Below are positions 1 to 7,449 of a stretch of DNA of 64,000 nt, in pieces; position 1 is the stretch's first letter, and each line of letters opens with the position of its first letter. Where the stretch lies: positions 1 to 64,000 of the forward strand of contig NZ_QJJP01000002.1 in NCBI RefSeq assembly GCF_003201565.1. Reading direction: 5' to 3'. The notes under the pieces are model-generated. The model made no database searches and was not told where the DNA came from. It saw only the letters and a program-made list of their open reading frames with translations. Both the position numbers and the translations under genes were made by a program. This stretch comes from Nitrosomonas sp. Nm84. Lineage in GTDB: Bacteria; Pseudomonadota; Gammaproteobacteria; Burkholderiales; Nitrosomonadaceae.

Positions 1-132
1 CCAGTTCTTGAGTGTCCCCTTGGGTAATGACAGACGTTTTGCAGTTTCAACCAGAGTCAATCCACTTTCTTTGAAAAACTTAACTGATTCCTTCCAAAAT
101 TCCTGGCTATATTGTGTGCGGGGTAATTCCAT
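1..132 (-). CDS. IS3-type transposase OrfA, N-terminal part (cut by window edge)
   Basis: The minus strand encodes a protein starting MELPRTQYSQEFWKES and continuing through a helix-turn-helix of the IS3/IS911 OrfA type (LVETAKRLSLPKGTLKNW). OrfA binds the element ends and is normally joined to OrfB by frameshifting to form the DDE transposase. Only about 44 residues are in the window. An upstream ATG two codons earlier (136-138) sits directly against GGAGG, so the ATG at 130-132 with normal spacing is the better start. The family call is from the helix-turn-helix signature; the IS subgroup cannot be decided here. Confidence 0.75.
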   Translation of the reverse strand, partial: MELPRTQYSQEFWKESVKFFKESGLTLVETAKRLSLPKGTLKNW

Positions 133-150
133 TTTCATCCTCCATTTCAT

Positions 151-198
151 GTCTTCATTTTATGAAACTTCAGACTCCATGAAAATCAGCATACCTCA
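151..198 (-). repeat. IS terminal sequence, copy 1
   Basis: About 48 bp in which 'tttatgaaacttcagactcc' is followed by 'atgaaaatcag'. It matches 17752-17798 at most positions, differing mainly by transitions plus one indel. It lies just outside the OrfA start, where a left inverted repeat would be expected. Confidence 0.55.
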
Positions 199-280
199 AG
201 GATTGAAACGCTGGTACTCAGTTAGATACCAGCGTTGTAGGTCGTAGCGCCCGGCCCTAAAGCCGGGCGAGGATTGAAAC
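199..280 (+). CRISPR. Trailer end of a CRISPR array, truncated by an IS
   Basis: A partial repeat (AGGATTGAAAC, 199-209) is followed by a 31-34 nt spacer and then one full repeat ending at 280. The full repeat is about 37-40 nt, starts at 241-244, has the strong stem CGCCCGGC/GCCGGGCG, and ends GGATTGAAAC. The 3' ATTGAAAC ending is typical of type I and III repeats, so the leader should lie to the left and this is the distal end. The IS3 element sits inside the first repeat. No cas genes are in the window. The spacer contains its own 7-bp inverted repeat (GCTGGTA/TACCAGC). With only one and a half repeats visible, the exact boundaries are uncertain. Confidence 0.6.
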
Positions 281-297
281 CCAAACTCCAGACAGAG

Positions 298-497
298 GGT
301 TGTCCACAGAAGACAACCAAGAAATCAAAATTGAGGGGAACCAATGAAGACCCAATCACTCTTAAAGAGTGAATCAACTCTCCCTTCTTTGATTCTATAA
401 CCGCATCAACCAGTGCATCAATGCATAGTCGGATGGTTGTTTTAACTTCTTACTCTTACTCCTCTTACGCCAGCGCTCTTCCGGTGCTGGTTTTTTT
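298..497 (+). ncRNA. Possible small structured RNA between the CRISPR trailer and a terminator
   Basis: No convincing ORF is present between 281 and 577. The stretch holds two compact inverted repeats, GGTTGTC/GACAACC (298-318) and CACTCTT/AAGAGTG (357-371). It ends in a terminator-like hairpin with seven T residues. A plus-strand terminator with no gene in front of it implies a transcript: either the CRISPR precursor running out of the array, or a separate small RNA. No promoter was identified. Confidence 0.25.
470..497 (+). terminator. Rho-independent terminator, plus strand
   Basis: CCAGC (470-474) pairs with GCTGG (486-490), followed by seven T residues (491-497). The polarity is plus strand only; on the minus strand the hairpin is not followed by T residues. 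It therefore cannot serve the hydrolase gene at 578-1204. Confidence 0.6.
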
Positions 498-577
498 ATT
501 ATCAGCATGCCAAAATATTGAACCCTCACAATCTGAAGCAGCTGTCAGCAATGTTTGCTGATCGGTAAATAATTTGC

Positions 578-1204
578 CTACTTAGCTTTTCCGGCAGCTG
601 GTTTATAGAAAAGAAATTCTTCAACTTGAACCGTCTTCATATACTCTTTAGACCAAGACGGGGTTACTTCTCGATGGTGAAAATATAAGGCGCCATTTGT
701 TCTGTCTTTGAGCTGACGATTTAGAGCCTTTCGGGTTATATCCTTGGCAGTCGCATAGGACTCATCTTCTTTTGCATCGTCCGGACGACCGTCACACCAC
801 CACGAAAATTGACAAGCACCTTTCTCTTGACCTTGTTTAACTACGCCACATACAGTTTCGGGAAATCCCTCATGACCCACTCGATTCATCACAACGTTTG
901 CTACTACTTCCATTCCTGTAATGCTCATCCCCCTTGCTTCCCAGTAAATAGTGCGCGCAAGGCAAGTAATCGCATCTTCCATAGGCTCATCGCCTGTTGG
1001 ATCGACGGCCTGAACTTGTGGTTTTGTAATTAACTGGGCGGGAGAAGGGGGTGTTTTGCTTCCTTCAGACGCAGCTTTCTCTTCCAGAATCTCAGCTTTT
1101 TCTTTTGCAATATCTGCCTTTTTGGCCTGATCATCCGCAGCTGCTGATGAAATTAGAAACGATGCGGTTATGCAGCAAAGCAGAACTTGAGTAGTTTTTT
1201 TCAT
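578..1204 (-). CDS. Cell wall hydrolase of the SleB/Hydrolase_2 family
   Basis: 208 residues with an N-terminal signal peptide (MKKTTQVLLCCITASFLISS, cleavage near SAAA-D). A Lys/Glu/Ala-rich linker follows to about residue 75, then a C-terminal SleB-type domain. The domain shows the family hallmarks ARTIYWEARG, a V-VVMNRV helix, GACQFSWWCDG and a distal TNGALYFHH segment. Relatives in spores are cortex-lytic enzymes; in Gram-negative bacteria they are periplasmic peptidoglycan hydrolases of poorly defined role. It stands alone, with no co-directional neighbour. The family call is firm; the physiological substrate is inference. Confidence 0.85.
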   Translation of the reverse strand: MKKTTQVLLCCITASFLISSAAADDQAKKADIAKEKAEILEEKAASEGSKTPPSPAQLITKPQVQAVDPTGDEPMEDAITCLARTIYWEARGMSITGMEVVANVVMNRVGHEGFPETVCGVVKQGQEKGACQFSWWCDGRPDDAKEDESYATAKDITRKALNRQLKDRTNGALYFHHREVTPSWSKEYMKTVQVEEFLFYKPAAGKAK

Positions 1205-1492
1205 ATTTTAGCTTTTTAAATTTTAATTGTTTATTAAGAAAATCGATGAAACTCATTCTTATGGTTTTAGCAATCCTACTTTCTTATAGAAAGAAATTAA
1301 ATAGGAGAATCGACCTAGGATACTGCTCATTAGCTTTTAGAGTCCGTTCGTTCGTATGGTGTTTTTATATCTATCTTGCAATCAAAATTAAAGCAATGTT
1401 CGGTAGTGTACAGATGAGTTTGAAAAAAATGGGCAGTATTGATATCTCAGGCAAGTAGGTAAACGAATAAGTAAACTTAATATAAGGAAAAA

Positions 1493-1822
1493 ATGAAAAT
1501 GAAACTATTTAATTTTTTATTAGCGATACTGGCGGCATGCCTAATCTTTTCTTCACCGATAATGGCTGCTACTGATCAGGATCCTAACTTCATAACTGAA
1601 AGAAATCGTGAGATTGCAAATGCAAAAGAAAGAATACATATATCGGAAGGGCGGATTGACTGCATACAAAAGGCGAAAGATTTTGAAGCCTTAAAGACAT
1701 GTAATAAAGCAGCGGATAGAAGAATGGATGATTTAGAGGTTAAAATCAAAGTAATCCACTCTGGAAATAAACCTAATCATCCTGATAATAAACAGGACGA
1801 TAGTCAATCTCAGCACAATTAG
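1493..1822 (+). CDS. Small secreted protein of unknown function
   Basis: 109 residues, preceded by AAGGAAAAA just before ATG. A clear signal peptide (MKMKLFNFLLAILAACLIFS...IMAA) leads to a short, highly charged mature region with two cysteines (near residues 57 and 69). The tail is hydrophilic and rich in Asn, Asp, Gln and His. A rho-independent terminator follows at 1849-1878, making this a self-contained unit. I do not recognise a family. A signal peptide, ribosome site and terminator together make it likely to be a real gene. A second in-frame start two codons in (MKLF) is possible. Confidence 0.65.
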   Translation: MKMKLFNFLLAILAACLIFSSPIMAATDQDPNFITERNREIANAKERIHISEGRIDCIQKAKDFEALKTCNKAADRRMDDLEVKIKVIHSGNKPNHPDNKQDDSQSQHN

Positions 1823-1848
1823 TTCGGCAACAACTAAACTTAAAAATC

Positions 1849-1878
1849 GCCCGGCATTCTTTGGATGCGGGCTTTTTT
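1849..1878 (+). terminator. Terminator of the small secreted protein gene
   Basis: GCCCGGCAT pairs with ATGCGGGC, with one bulged G, and six T residues follow at 1873-1878. It lies about 26 bp past the stop codon at 1822. Confidence 0.7.
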
Positions 1879-1914
1879 ATTGCGCGTTGTTTTTTGTAAT
1901 GTGGCACGGGGAAT

Positions 1915-1943
1915 AAAAAAGGATTAGCATTTTAAGCTAATCC
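1915..1943 (-). terminator. Terminator downstream of the CAT tRNA
   Basis: A perfect 8-bp stem, GGATTAGC (1921-1928) and GCTAATCC (1936-1943), has a T-run on the minus strand formed from the A residues at 1915-1920. It lies just past the tRNA 3' end and faces the terminator at 1849-1878, so the two units are closed off from each other. Confidence 0.75.
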
Positions 1944-1954
1944 TCTGTTTTTAT

Positions 1955-2030
1955 TGGTAGCGAATCCCAGATTCGAACTGGGGACCAACGGATTATGATT
2001 CCGCTGCTCTAACCACTGAGCTAATTCGCC
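1955..2030 (-). tRNA. tRNA with CAT anticodon (elongator Met, or Ile2 if lysidine-modified)
   Basis: The minus strand folds as a complete 76-nt cloverleaf. The acceptor GGCGAAT pairs with ATTCGCT and the D-arm is GCTCAGTGGTTAGAGC. The anticodon stem GCGGA/TCCGT encloses the loop ATCATAA, and the T-arm is CCCAG-TTCGAAT-CTGGG. The 3' CCA is encoded. The anticodon is CAT. The D-loop and the TTGGTC variable loop resemble tRNA-Ile2, whose C34 is modified by TilS. The acceptor stem does not settle between Ile2 and elongator Met. It is not initiator Met, which has an unpaired position 1-72. Confidence 0.9.
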
Positions 2031-2054
2031 ATGCGCTATATCGCAAGAGGCAGC

Positions 2055-2083
2055 ATTTTGCCTTTGGGGGGATGGCTTGTCAA
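2055..2083 (-). promoter_or_regulatory. Probable sigma70 promoter of the CAT tRNA
   Basis: On the minus strand a perfect TTGACA (plus 2078-2083) is separated by 17 bp from CAAAAT (plus 2055-2060). The tRNA begins 24 bp further on. The -35 also forms half of an 8-bp inverted repeat, CTTGTCAA/TTGACAAG (2076-2083 and 2099-2106). Its other half gives a plus-strand TTGACA facing the ubiquinone gene. Confidence 0.5.
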
Positions 2084-2295
2084 GATCAAAAATGTGAATT
2101 GACAAGGGTTTATGCGTGTATTCATGGGATTGGGCGATGCTTGTTGGTGCGCTGAATGGGTGCTCAGAATGAATACTTATTAAGCAAGAACACCCGGATT
2201 ATCCGGTTCATCATACAATGAATCAAGCAGCATATTCACGGAGGGATGCAGTTTGTATTACCCGTCCATTACAAAGCGGCTGTATAATCAGCCTC

Positions 2296-3465
2296 ATGAA
2301 ATTCGATATTATCGTGATCGGCGGCGGACTCGTTGGTGCAAGCTTGGTAGCTGCACTGAAAGATAGCGGCCTGAAAATAGCATTGATAGAGCCGCATGAG
2401 GCTGCGCCATTGCCGCAAGATGCAAGTTGGGATAGCCGAGTGTATGCGATAAGTCCTGGGAGTGCGGTTTTCTTGCAAAGCCTGGGAATCTGGCAGCGAT
2501 TGGCTGACGAGCGTGTGGCGCCGGTTTATGAAATGGCGGTGTTCGGCGATGACAATAGCGCGCATATTAATTTCAGCGCGTATGAGATTGGCCTGTCCGA
2601 GTTGGCTTTTATCGCTGAAAACCGCCAGTTGCAAGCAGCAGTCTGGGAAGCGCTCAAATCTTCCAACGAAAATATACAAATCCTCTGTCCTGCAAAATGC
2701 GTTTCGTTGGCATGGCAGGAATCATGTGTCGAAGTGCAGTTGGAAGATGGAAGCCGGCTTGAAGCGTCACTGGTGGTGGGTGCGGATGGCGTGAATTCCT
2801 GGGTGCGCAAGCAAGCGGATATCGAGGAATCGCGGCGTGCGTACCACCAGATTGGCGTGGTCGCCAATTTTAGCGCGGAATTATCGCATCGTCATATCGC
2901 TTATCAGTGGTTTAGGCGGGATGGCGTGCTGGCGTTGTTGCCGCTACCGGACAGGCGGGTGTCGATGGTGTGGTCTACCACGGAGCAGCATGCGGATGTG
3001 CTGCGTAATTTACCGGCGGAAGAACTTTGCCGGTGCGTGGAAGAAGCCTCTTCCTATGCCTTGGACGCACTGCAACTGATAACGCCGCCGGTGGGTTTTC
3101 CATTAAATTTCGTGCATGTGAATCAATTGGTTAAGCCACGCTTGGTGTTGATCGGTGATGCAGCGCACGGTATTCATCCGCTTGCCGGTCAGGGGGTCAA
3201 TTTGGGTTTGCGCGATACGCGAGAACTTGCGGCAATCCTCAATGCACGCGGCATGCAAACGGACTGTGGTGATTTTATGTTGTTGCGGCGTTATGAATTG
3301 GCGCGAAAAGAAGATATTCTGGCATTGGAACTCGTAACGGATGGTTTGCAAAAATTATTCAACAATTCAAATCCGACACTCGCCCGCTTGCGCAATCTGG
3401 GGCTTGAAGTAACCAATCACTTGCCATTGATTAAGAATCGATTGATGCAGCACGCGTTGAATTAA
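2296..3465 (+). CDS. FAD-dependent ubiquinone-biosynthesis hydroxylase (UbiH/UbiF/VisC family)
   Basis: 389 residues from the ATG at 2296, where MKFDIIVIGGGLVGASLV begins the Rossmann FAD-binding motif. The longer reading frame from 2218 adds 26 residues the family lacks. Other family marks are GADGVNSWVRK in the middle and LIGDAAHGIHPLAGQGVNLGL near residue 290, the FAD/ribityl motif of Ubi hydroxylases. These enzymes hydroxylate the aromatic ring of ubiquinone precursors. Which ring position cannot be told from sequence alone, since UbiH, UbiF, UbiI and UbiM are close paralogues. dsbC follows after 26 bp and probably shares the transcript. Confidence 0.85.
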   Translation: MKFDIIVIGGGLVGASLVAALKDSGLKIALIEPHEAAPLPQDASWDSRVYAISPGSAVFLQSLGIWQRLADERVAPVYEMAVFGDDNSAHINFSAYEIGLSELAFIAENRQLQAAVWEALKSSNENIQILCPAKCVSLAWQESCVEVQLEDGSRLEASLVVGADGVNSWVRKQADIEESRRAYHQIGVVANFSAELSHRHIAYQWFRRDGVLALLPLPDRRVSMVWSTTEQHADVLRNLPAEELCRCVEEASSYALDALQLITPPVGFPLNFVHVNQLVKPRLVLIGDAAHGIHPLAGQGVNLGLRDTRELAAILNARGMQTDCGDFMLLRRYELARKEDILALELVTDGLQKLFNNSNPTLARLRNLGLEVTNHLPLIKNRLMQHALN

Positions 3466-3491
3466 ATTTTATTTTTTAAACTGGAGTCGTC

Positions 3492-4235
3492 ATGGCGATA
3501 CGCTTGAGGTTTTTCATTACAATCCTGGTCTTAAGTTTTTTTTCTGCAGCAGCGTGGGCAGACGAGGAAACGGTGAGAAAGGCTGTTCAACCGCATTTCG
3601 AAGGTCATAAAATTGATAGCGTGAAGAAAACGCCTTATTTGGGGTTGTATGAGGTGATTGTAGGCGAAGAATTGTTTTATACCGACGACAAAGTCAGCTA
3701 TTTCTTCTTTGGTCATATCGTTGATACCAAAAACCGCACCAGTGTAACCAATGAACGCATTCAAGAGATCAAGGCGGCACGTCGCGTTTCGCTGGATTCC
3801 TTGCCGCTGCAATCGGCGATCAAGATCGTGAAGGGGGACGGCACACGTCAGGTGGCGATTTTTACCGATCCTAATTGTCCGTACTGCAAGCAATTGGAAA
3901 AAGAACTGGTGAATATTACCAATGTGACCATTTATACCTTGTTGTACCCGGTGCTCAATGGATCAATGGAGCTATCCAAGAAAATCTGGTGCTCCAGCAA
4001 TCAAATCAAGGCGTGGGATGATTTTATGTTGAAAGGTGTCGCACCTACCGGTAAGGATTGCGAAACGCCGCTGGAGGCTCTGGTGAAATCAGGCCGTGAA
4101 AACAAAGTATCGGGAACACCCACATTGATTTTTGCCGATGGTTCGGTGGTCGGCGGCATGATTCCCGCTGCTGTCATCGAAGAAAAGCTAAGCAGTGCAA
4201 GTGACTCGGATACAAAGGGGAAAGCTAAGAAATAA
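3492..4235 (+). CDS. dsbC: Periplasmic thiol:disulfide isomerase, DsbC type
   Basis: 247 residues with GGAG upstream of ATG. A signal peptide ends near AWA-DEE. An N-terminal DsbC dimerisation domain covers about residues 25-85. The thioredoxin-like domain carries the redox motif C129-P-Y-C132 in DPNCPYCKQLEKEL and the cis-proline loop SGTPT near residue 205. Two further cysteines (CSSNQ and DCETP) match the second disulfide of DsbC. The protein reshuffles wrong disulfides in the periplasm. A Lys-rich tail ends the protein. DsbG is an alternative, but the CPYC motif is the E. coli-type one of DsbG and the length fits DsbC, so the paralogue call is not absolute. Confidence 0.8.
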   Translation: MAIRLRFFITILVLSFFSAAAWADEETVRKAVQPHFEGHKIDSVKKTPYLGLYEVIVGEELFYTDDKVSYFFFGHIVDTKNRTSVTNERIQEIKAARRVSLDSLPLQSAIKIVKGDGTRQVAIFTDPNCPYCKQLEKELVNITNVTIYTLLYPVLNGSMELSKKIWCSSNQIKAWDDFMLKGVAPTGKDCETPLEALVKSGRENKVSGTPTLIFADGSVVGGMIPAAVIEEKLSSASDSDTKGKAKK

Positions 4236-4261
4236 AATTCTACACTGCGCCAGTTCGAAAA

Positions 4262-4292
4262 AGCCTGCTGAATAAACTCAGCAGGCTTTTTT
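4262..4292 (+). terminator. Strong terminator after dsbC
   Basis: AGCCTGCTGA (4262-4271) pairs perfectly with TCAGCAGGCT (4278-4287), and a T-run follows. Confidence 0.85.
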
Positions 4293-4386
4293 ATAGAAGT
4301 AATCCTCGCAAAATTAGAACAGTCGGATAAGTGGTAATCTTGCTCAACCCAGGTCATGTAATAGATGGCAGAAGAGGAGCGAGAGT

Positions 4387-4485
4387 ATGAGAAGGACGAG
4401 AAGGAATCATGCAGCGGGATTCAAGGTCAAAGGGCAATGGCTGCGATCAAGGGTGATAAGTACTTGACGAAAAAAACCAAATGAG
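4387..4485 (+). pseudogene. Frameshifted relic of an IS3-type OrfA
   Basis: Reading from the ATG at 4387 gives MRRTRRNHAAGFKVK. One frame over, the same stretch continues AMAAIKGDKYLTKKT. Joined, they match the start of IS407/IS3-group OrfA proteins (RRNHsaaFKaKVALaAIKGDKTL...). A single frameshift near 4432 and the lack of any downstream OrfA or OrfB show it is dead. The rest of 4293-4641 holds no gene I can support. Confidence 0.5.
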
Positions 4486-4641
4486 CTCTACTTCGATAAC
4501 CTGCTTGCAATGCAAAAAACAGGGCGAGCATTAACACAAGATTTCTACTTAAAATATCCGAAAAATTGTCCAAGCAAGCGAGGTCATTTCTTTTGAGCTG
4601 GGCACATTTTCTTAGAGATTAAACAAATATCTGAGGAAAAT

Positions 4642-5838
4642 ATGAATAAATTATTAAAAAGGGTTTTGATTGCAGTGGCGCTGTCAATGCCTGTGGCGGC
4701 AAATGCTAATTGGTCAATTATGGGTTTGGGCAATTTTGGTGGGTCATACAGTGAAGTCGCGGGTCTCAACGATTCCGGACAGGTGGTGGGAAGTTCCGGA
4801 ATCCTCAATGATGAACAACATGCTTTTATGACGGGACCTAACGGGGTAGGTATGACTGATCTGCACACGTTGGTGAGCGGAGGAACAAACTATAGCATTG
4901 CTTCTGATATCAACAATTCCGGGCAGGTAGTGGGATGGGCTGAAGGTCATGCTTTCATAACAGGCAGTAATGGCATCGGCATAACCGAATTGGGTACCTT
5001 TGGTGGATCTCAAACCCTACCCTATGGTATCAACAATTCCGGGCAAGTGGTAGGAAGCTCTGATACCCTGAATGACGTGGGAGAACACGCCTTCATCACG
5101 GGCTCTAACGGTGTTGGTATAACCGATTTGGGTACTCTGGAAGGGGCGGATTACAGTCAAGCTCTTGCTATTAATAATTCTGGGCAGGTGGTGGGAATAA
5201 ATGACTACGCTTTTCGCGCTTTTATCACAGGTCCTGACGGGATAGGAATGACCTATTTAGCTACCTTGGATGGATCACAAGCCTTTGCTTCTGATATCAA
5301 TGACAACGGACAAGTGGGAGGAGCGTTTGTGAACTCTACCAGTGGAGATTTCCGTGCATTCATTACGGGTCCCGATGGCACCGATATGATCGAGCTAGGC
5401 ACTTTAGGTGGATCAGAAAGCAGCGCCCAGGGCATCAATAATTCTGGAGAGGCAGTGGGGACGGCTGAGACAGCTGATGGTGACTGGCATGCCTTTCTCT
5501 ATAGCCATGGTGGTATCACCGATCTTTCACTATTGGATGTAGTCGTCAATGCGGGATGGACTAGTATTTCTGTCGCAGACATTAACAACAATGGGCAGAT
5601 CGCCGGAACCGGGGTAAATAGTCATGGTATTTTTGAACCATTCTTGCTGTCGTATACCCTCGATACTGTATTTACCCCTAGTCCTATATTTATTCCGCCG
5701 CCAGTTATTATACCGCCGCCCCCTCCTCCCCCTCCTCCTCCTCCTCCTCCCATCCCCGAACCCGAAACCTACATGATGCTGCTGGCTGGTTTAGGTTTGA
5801 TCAGGCTTATGATATATCGCAGAAAACAAAATGCTTAA
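4642..5838 (+). CDS. HAF-repeat protein with C-terminal PEP-CTERM sorting signal
   Basis: 398 residues with GAGGAAAA before ATG and signal peptide MNKLLKRVLIAVALSMPVAANA. Residues 25-330 hold about seven HAF-type repeats of roughly 45 residues. Each has INNSGQVVG (or INDNGQV), a HAFITG-sNGvGitdLGTL strand and a GS loop. A run of 13 prolines follows near residue 360. The C-terminus is PEPETYMMLLAGLGLIRLMIYRRKQNA: a PEP motif, a transmembrane helix and a basic tail, the signal cut by exosortases. It is therefore likely anchored or exported through an exosortase route whose enzyme is not in this window. The function of HAF-repeat proteins is unknown. Confidence 0.85.
   Translation: MNKLLKRVLIAVALSMPVAANANWSIMGLGNFGGSYSEVAGLNDSGQVVGSSGILNDEQHAFMTGPNGVGMTDLHTLVSGGTNYSIASDINNSGQVVGWAEGHAFITGSNGIGITELGTFGGSQTLPYGINNSGQVVGSSDTLNDVGEHAFITGSNGVGITDLGTLEGADYSQALAINNSGQVVGINDYAFRAFITGPDGIGMTYLATLDGSQAFASDINDNGQVGGAFVNSTSGDFRAFITGPDGTDMIELGTLGGSESSAQGINNSGEAVGTAETADGDWHAFLYSHGGITDLSLLDVVVNAGWTSISVADINNNGQIAGTGVNSHGIFEPFLLSYTLDTVFTPSPIFIPPPVIIPPPPPPPPPPPPPIPEPETYMMLLAGLGLIRLMIYRRKQNA
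5711..5751 (+). repeat. Proline-coding CCT/CCC triplet tract
   Basis: An uninterrupted pyrimidine tract of CCN triplets, mostly CCT, encodes the proline run before the PEP-CTERM signal. Slippage in whole triplets would change the length of the stalk without breaking the frame. Confidence 0.7.
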
Positions 5839-6161
5839 CATCAGTGATAGTAGAAAAGATATAAGCTTAGGCTATCGAACGCAGGGTGTTTTCTTTCGTT
5901 GGCATTGGTCGCATCTCTGCGCCATGAGTACGCTGATCAAGAAAAGCATCTAGCGAGTTTTTCCGATATTTAACTAAGTGGCCAACTTTTATAAATGGAG
6001 TGTTGTAACCCCACACAACACCAAGCAGACAAAGTCTCTTGAGAAACGTCTAGATATTCTGAAGTTTTTTTGACGTGAAAAGCGGATCAGTGACTTGATT
6101 CTTGATGACTGCAGATGTTTCTGGATTGCGCTTTCATATAAGCTTTCCTGTCTAGTTTTAA
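5839..6161 (+). other. Intergenic stretch without a supported gene
   Basis: About 320 bp between the PEP-CTERM gene and the mltA terminator. Short frames exist on both strands (for example minus 5989-6183), but none has a ribosome site or recognisable content. No clear terminator for the PEP-CTERM gene was seen. Confidence 0.5.
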
Positions 6162-6191
6162 ATGGCCTGCTGCATTCTTGCAACAGGCCAT
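6162..6191 (-). terminator. Terminator of mltA (bidirectional form)
   Basis: TGGCCTG (6163-6169) pairs with CAGGCCA (6184-6190), flanked by A and T residues on both sides so it could work either way. It lies 13 bp past the mltA stop. Confidence 0.7.
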
Positions 6192-6203
6192 TTTATTGTC
6201 GCA

Positions 6204-7394
6204 TCAATCAGGCGCCGCATAGTCGTGCGGCATCAGTATCCACATTTTTCCGGATTGCTTCATTTTGCCTGCCTGGCTGCCGGCTTCCTGACCGAATCCC
6301 CAAAAGAAATCGGCGCGTACTCCGCCTTTGATGGCACTGCCGACATCCTGTGCCACCATCAGACGATTGAGCGGTTTGTGAGTGTTGGGCCAGGTGGTTG
6401 CCAGGAATACCGGCGCGCCTTGCGGGATTGACAGTGGGTCGATGGCGATACTTCTGCCAGCCGTCAGCGGCACACCCATGGCACCGATGGGTCCCGACAA
6501 GTCGGCGGGTAATTCACGGAAAAATACGTAGCGCGCGTTTTGTTGCAGTAATTCGGGCAGCTTGGTTGGGTTTTTCTGGCCCCATTGCTTGATTCCCTGC
6601 ATCGATGCTTGTTCCAGGGCCAATTCACCGCGCTGCACCAATACTTTGCCAATCGAGTTGTATGGGTGGCCATTTTGATCGGCGAAACCGATTTTCATCA
6701 CTTCGCCATTATCGAAAACGATTCGCCCTGATCCTTGAACATGCAGGAAAAACAATTCCACTTCGTCTTCTACCCACAAGAATTCATAACCATTCAGTAT
6801 GCTCGGGTTATTCATGATTTCTGCACGAGTATAATAGGGGACAATCTTGCGTCCATTCAAGCGGCCCCGTAAACGCAGATCTTTCAGTTCCGGATAGGCT
6901 GCGCTCAGATCGATGGTCAGAAGTTCATTGGGGGCGGCATAAATCGGGTGACGATAGCGTTTTGAAGGTTTACGGCTGCCTTTGAGCAAGGGTTCGTAAT
7001 ACCCTGTAATCAATCCTTCTTCAGAGTTATCGATATTGATGACCTGGTAAGGAATGAGGTAGGTTTCAAAGAAATTTCTCAATGCTGCGTTGGTGGGTTT
7101 TTGCAACGATGCGGCGGCTCCGCAGGTTTTCTGCCACAGCGTTTGCTTGCTCAAAACCGTGCAGCTTTTCAAGAAAGCCTGCCACGCGGGTAACAGATCA
7201 TCATTTGCCCAATCGGTCAGAGCAGACCATTGTGCACGTTTATGGATTGATTTCTTGGTCGATTTTTCAGGCGGTGGCGGCGTGACGGTTTCAGCGGGTT
7301 GATCGGGTGCCGGCGTGGGGCTGATTGTGCCGGTAGAACATGCGGTTAGCAGCGAAATCAGAATGATCAGAATAAAACTTAATTGGTTTTTCAT
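6204..7394 (-). CDS. mltA: Membrane-bound lytic murein transglycosylase A
   Basis: 396 residues. The N-terminus is a lipoprotein signal (MKNQLSFILIILISLLTACS), with the lipobox cysteine at about residue 19. A Pro/Thr-rich linker follows, then the MltA domain (YYEPLLKGSRKPSKRYRHPIYA, and FLHVQGSGRIVFDNG in the middle). The C-terminal 3D domain holds DPLSIPQGAPVFLATTWP and AQDVGSAIKGGVRADFFWGFG. The enzyme cleaves glycan strands of peptidoglycan with formation of 1,6-anhydromuramic acid, and acts at the inner face of the outer membrane. It is a single gene, divergent from the small ORF at 7450. Confidence 0.92.
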   Translation of the reverse strand: MKNQLSFILIILISLLTACSTGTISPTPAPDQPAETVTPPPPEKSTKKSIHKRAQWSALTDWANDDLLPAWQAFLKSCTVLSKQTLWQKTCGAAASLQKPTNAALRNFFETYLIPYQVINIDNSEEGLITGYYEPLLKGSRKPSKRYRHPIYAAPNELLTIDLSAAYPELKDLRLRGRLNGRKIVPYYTRAEIMNNPSILNGYEFLWVEDEVELFFLHVQGSGRIVFDNGEVMKIGFADQNGHPYNSIGKVLVQRGELALEQASMQGIKQWGQKNPTKLPELLQQNARYVFFRELPADLSGPIGAMGVPLTAGRSIAIDPLSIPQGAPVFLATTWPNTHKPLNRLMVAQDVGSAIKGGVRADFFWGFGQEAGSQAGKMKQSGKMWILMPHDYAAPD

Positions 7395-7449
7395 TGAATA
7401 TTGGTTAAAGTGGCAGCTTAATTTTTTAATTTTACGGCAATCTTAAATT

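Larger units (their letters stand above)
1..198 (-). mobile_element. One end of an IS3-family insertion sequence
   Basis: The orfA start is preceded on the minus strand by about 60 bp of non-coding sequence. That ends where the CRISPR repeat remnant begins (AGGATTGAAAC at 199-209). The outer end reads TGAGGTATGCTGATTTTCAT on the minus strand, beginning with the TG typical of IS3-family ends. A closely similar sequence lies at 17752-17798, which supports calling this a terminal inverted repeat. The other end lies outside the window. Confidence 0.6.

Noticed and set aside
8-247. 79-codon plus-strand frame at the window start
   Set aside because: It runs antisense through the IS3 OrfA start and through the CRISPR remnant; no ribosome site or family content.
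1246-1458. 70-codon plus-strand frame
   Set aside because: No ribosome site, mixed composition with no domain; only a weak hydrophobic start. Not enough support for a gene.
5989-6183. 64-codon minus-strand frame before mltA terminator
   Set aside because: No ribosome site, overlaps the terminator hairpin, and no recognisable sequence.
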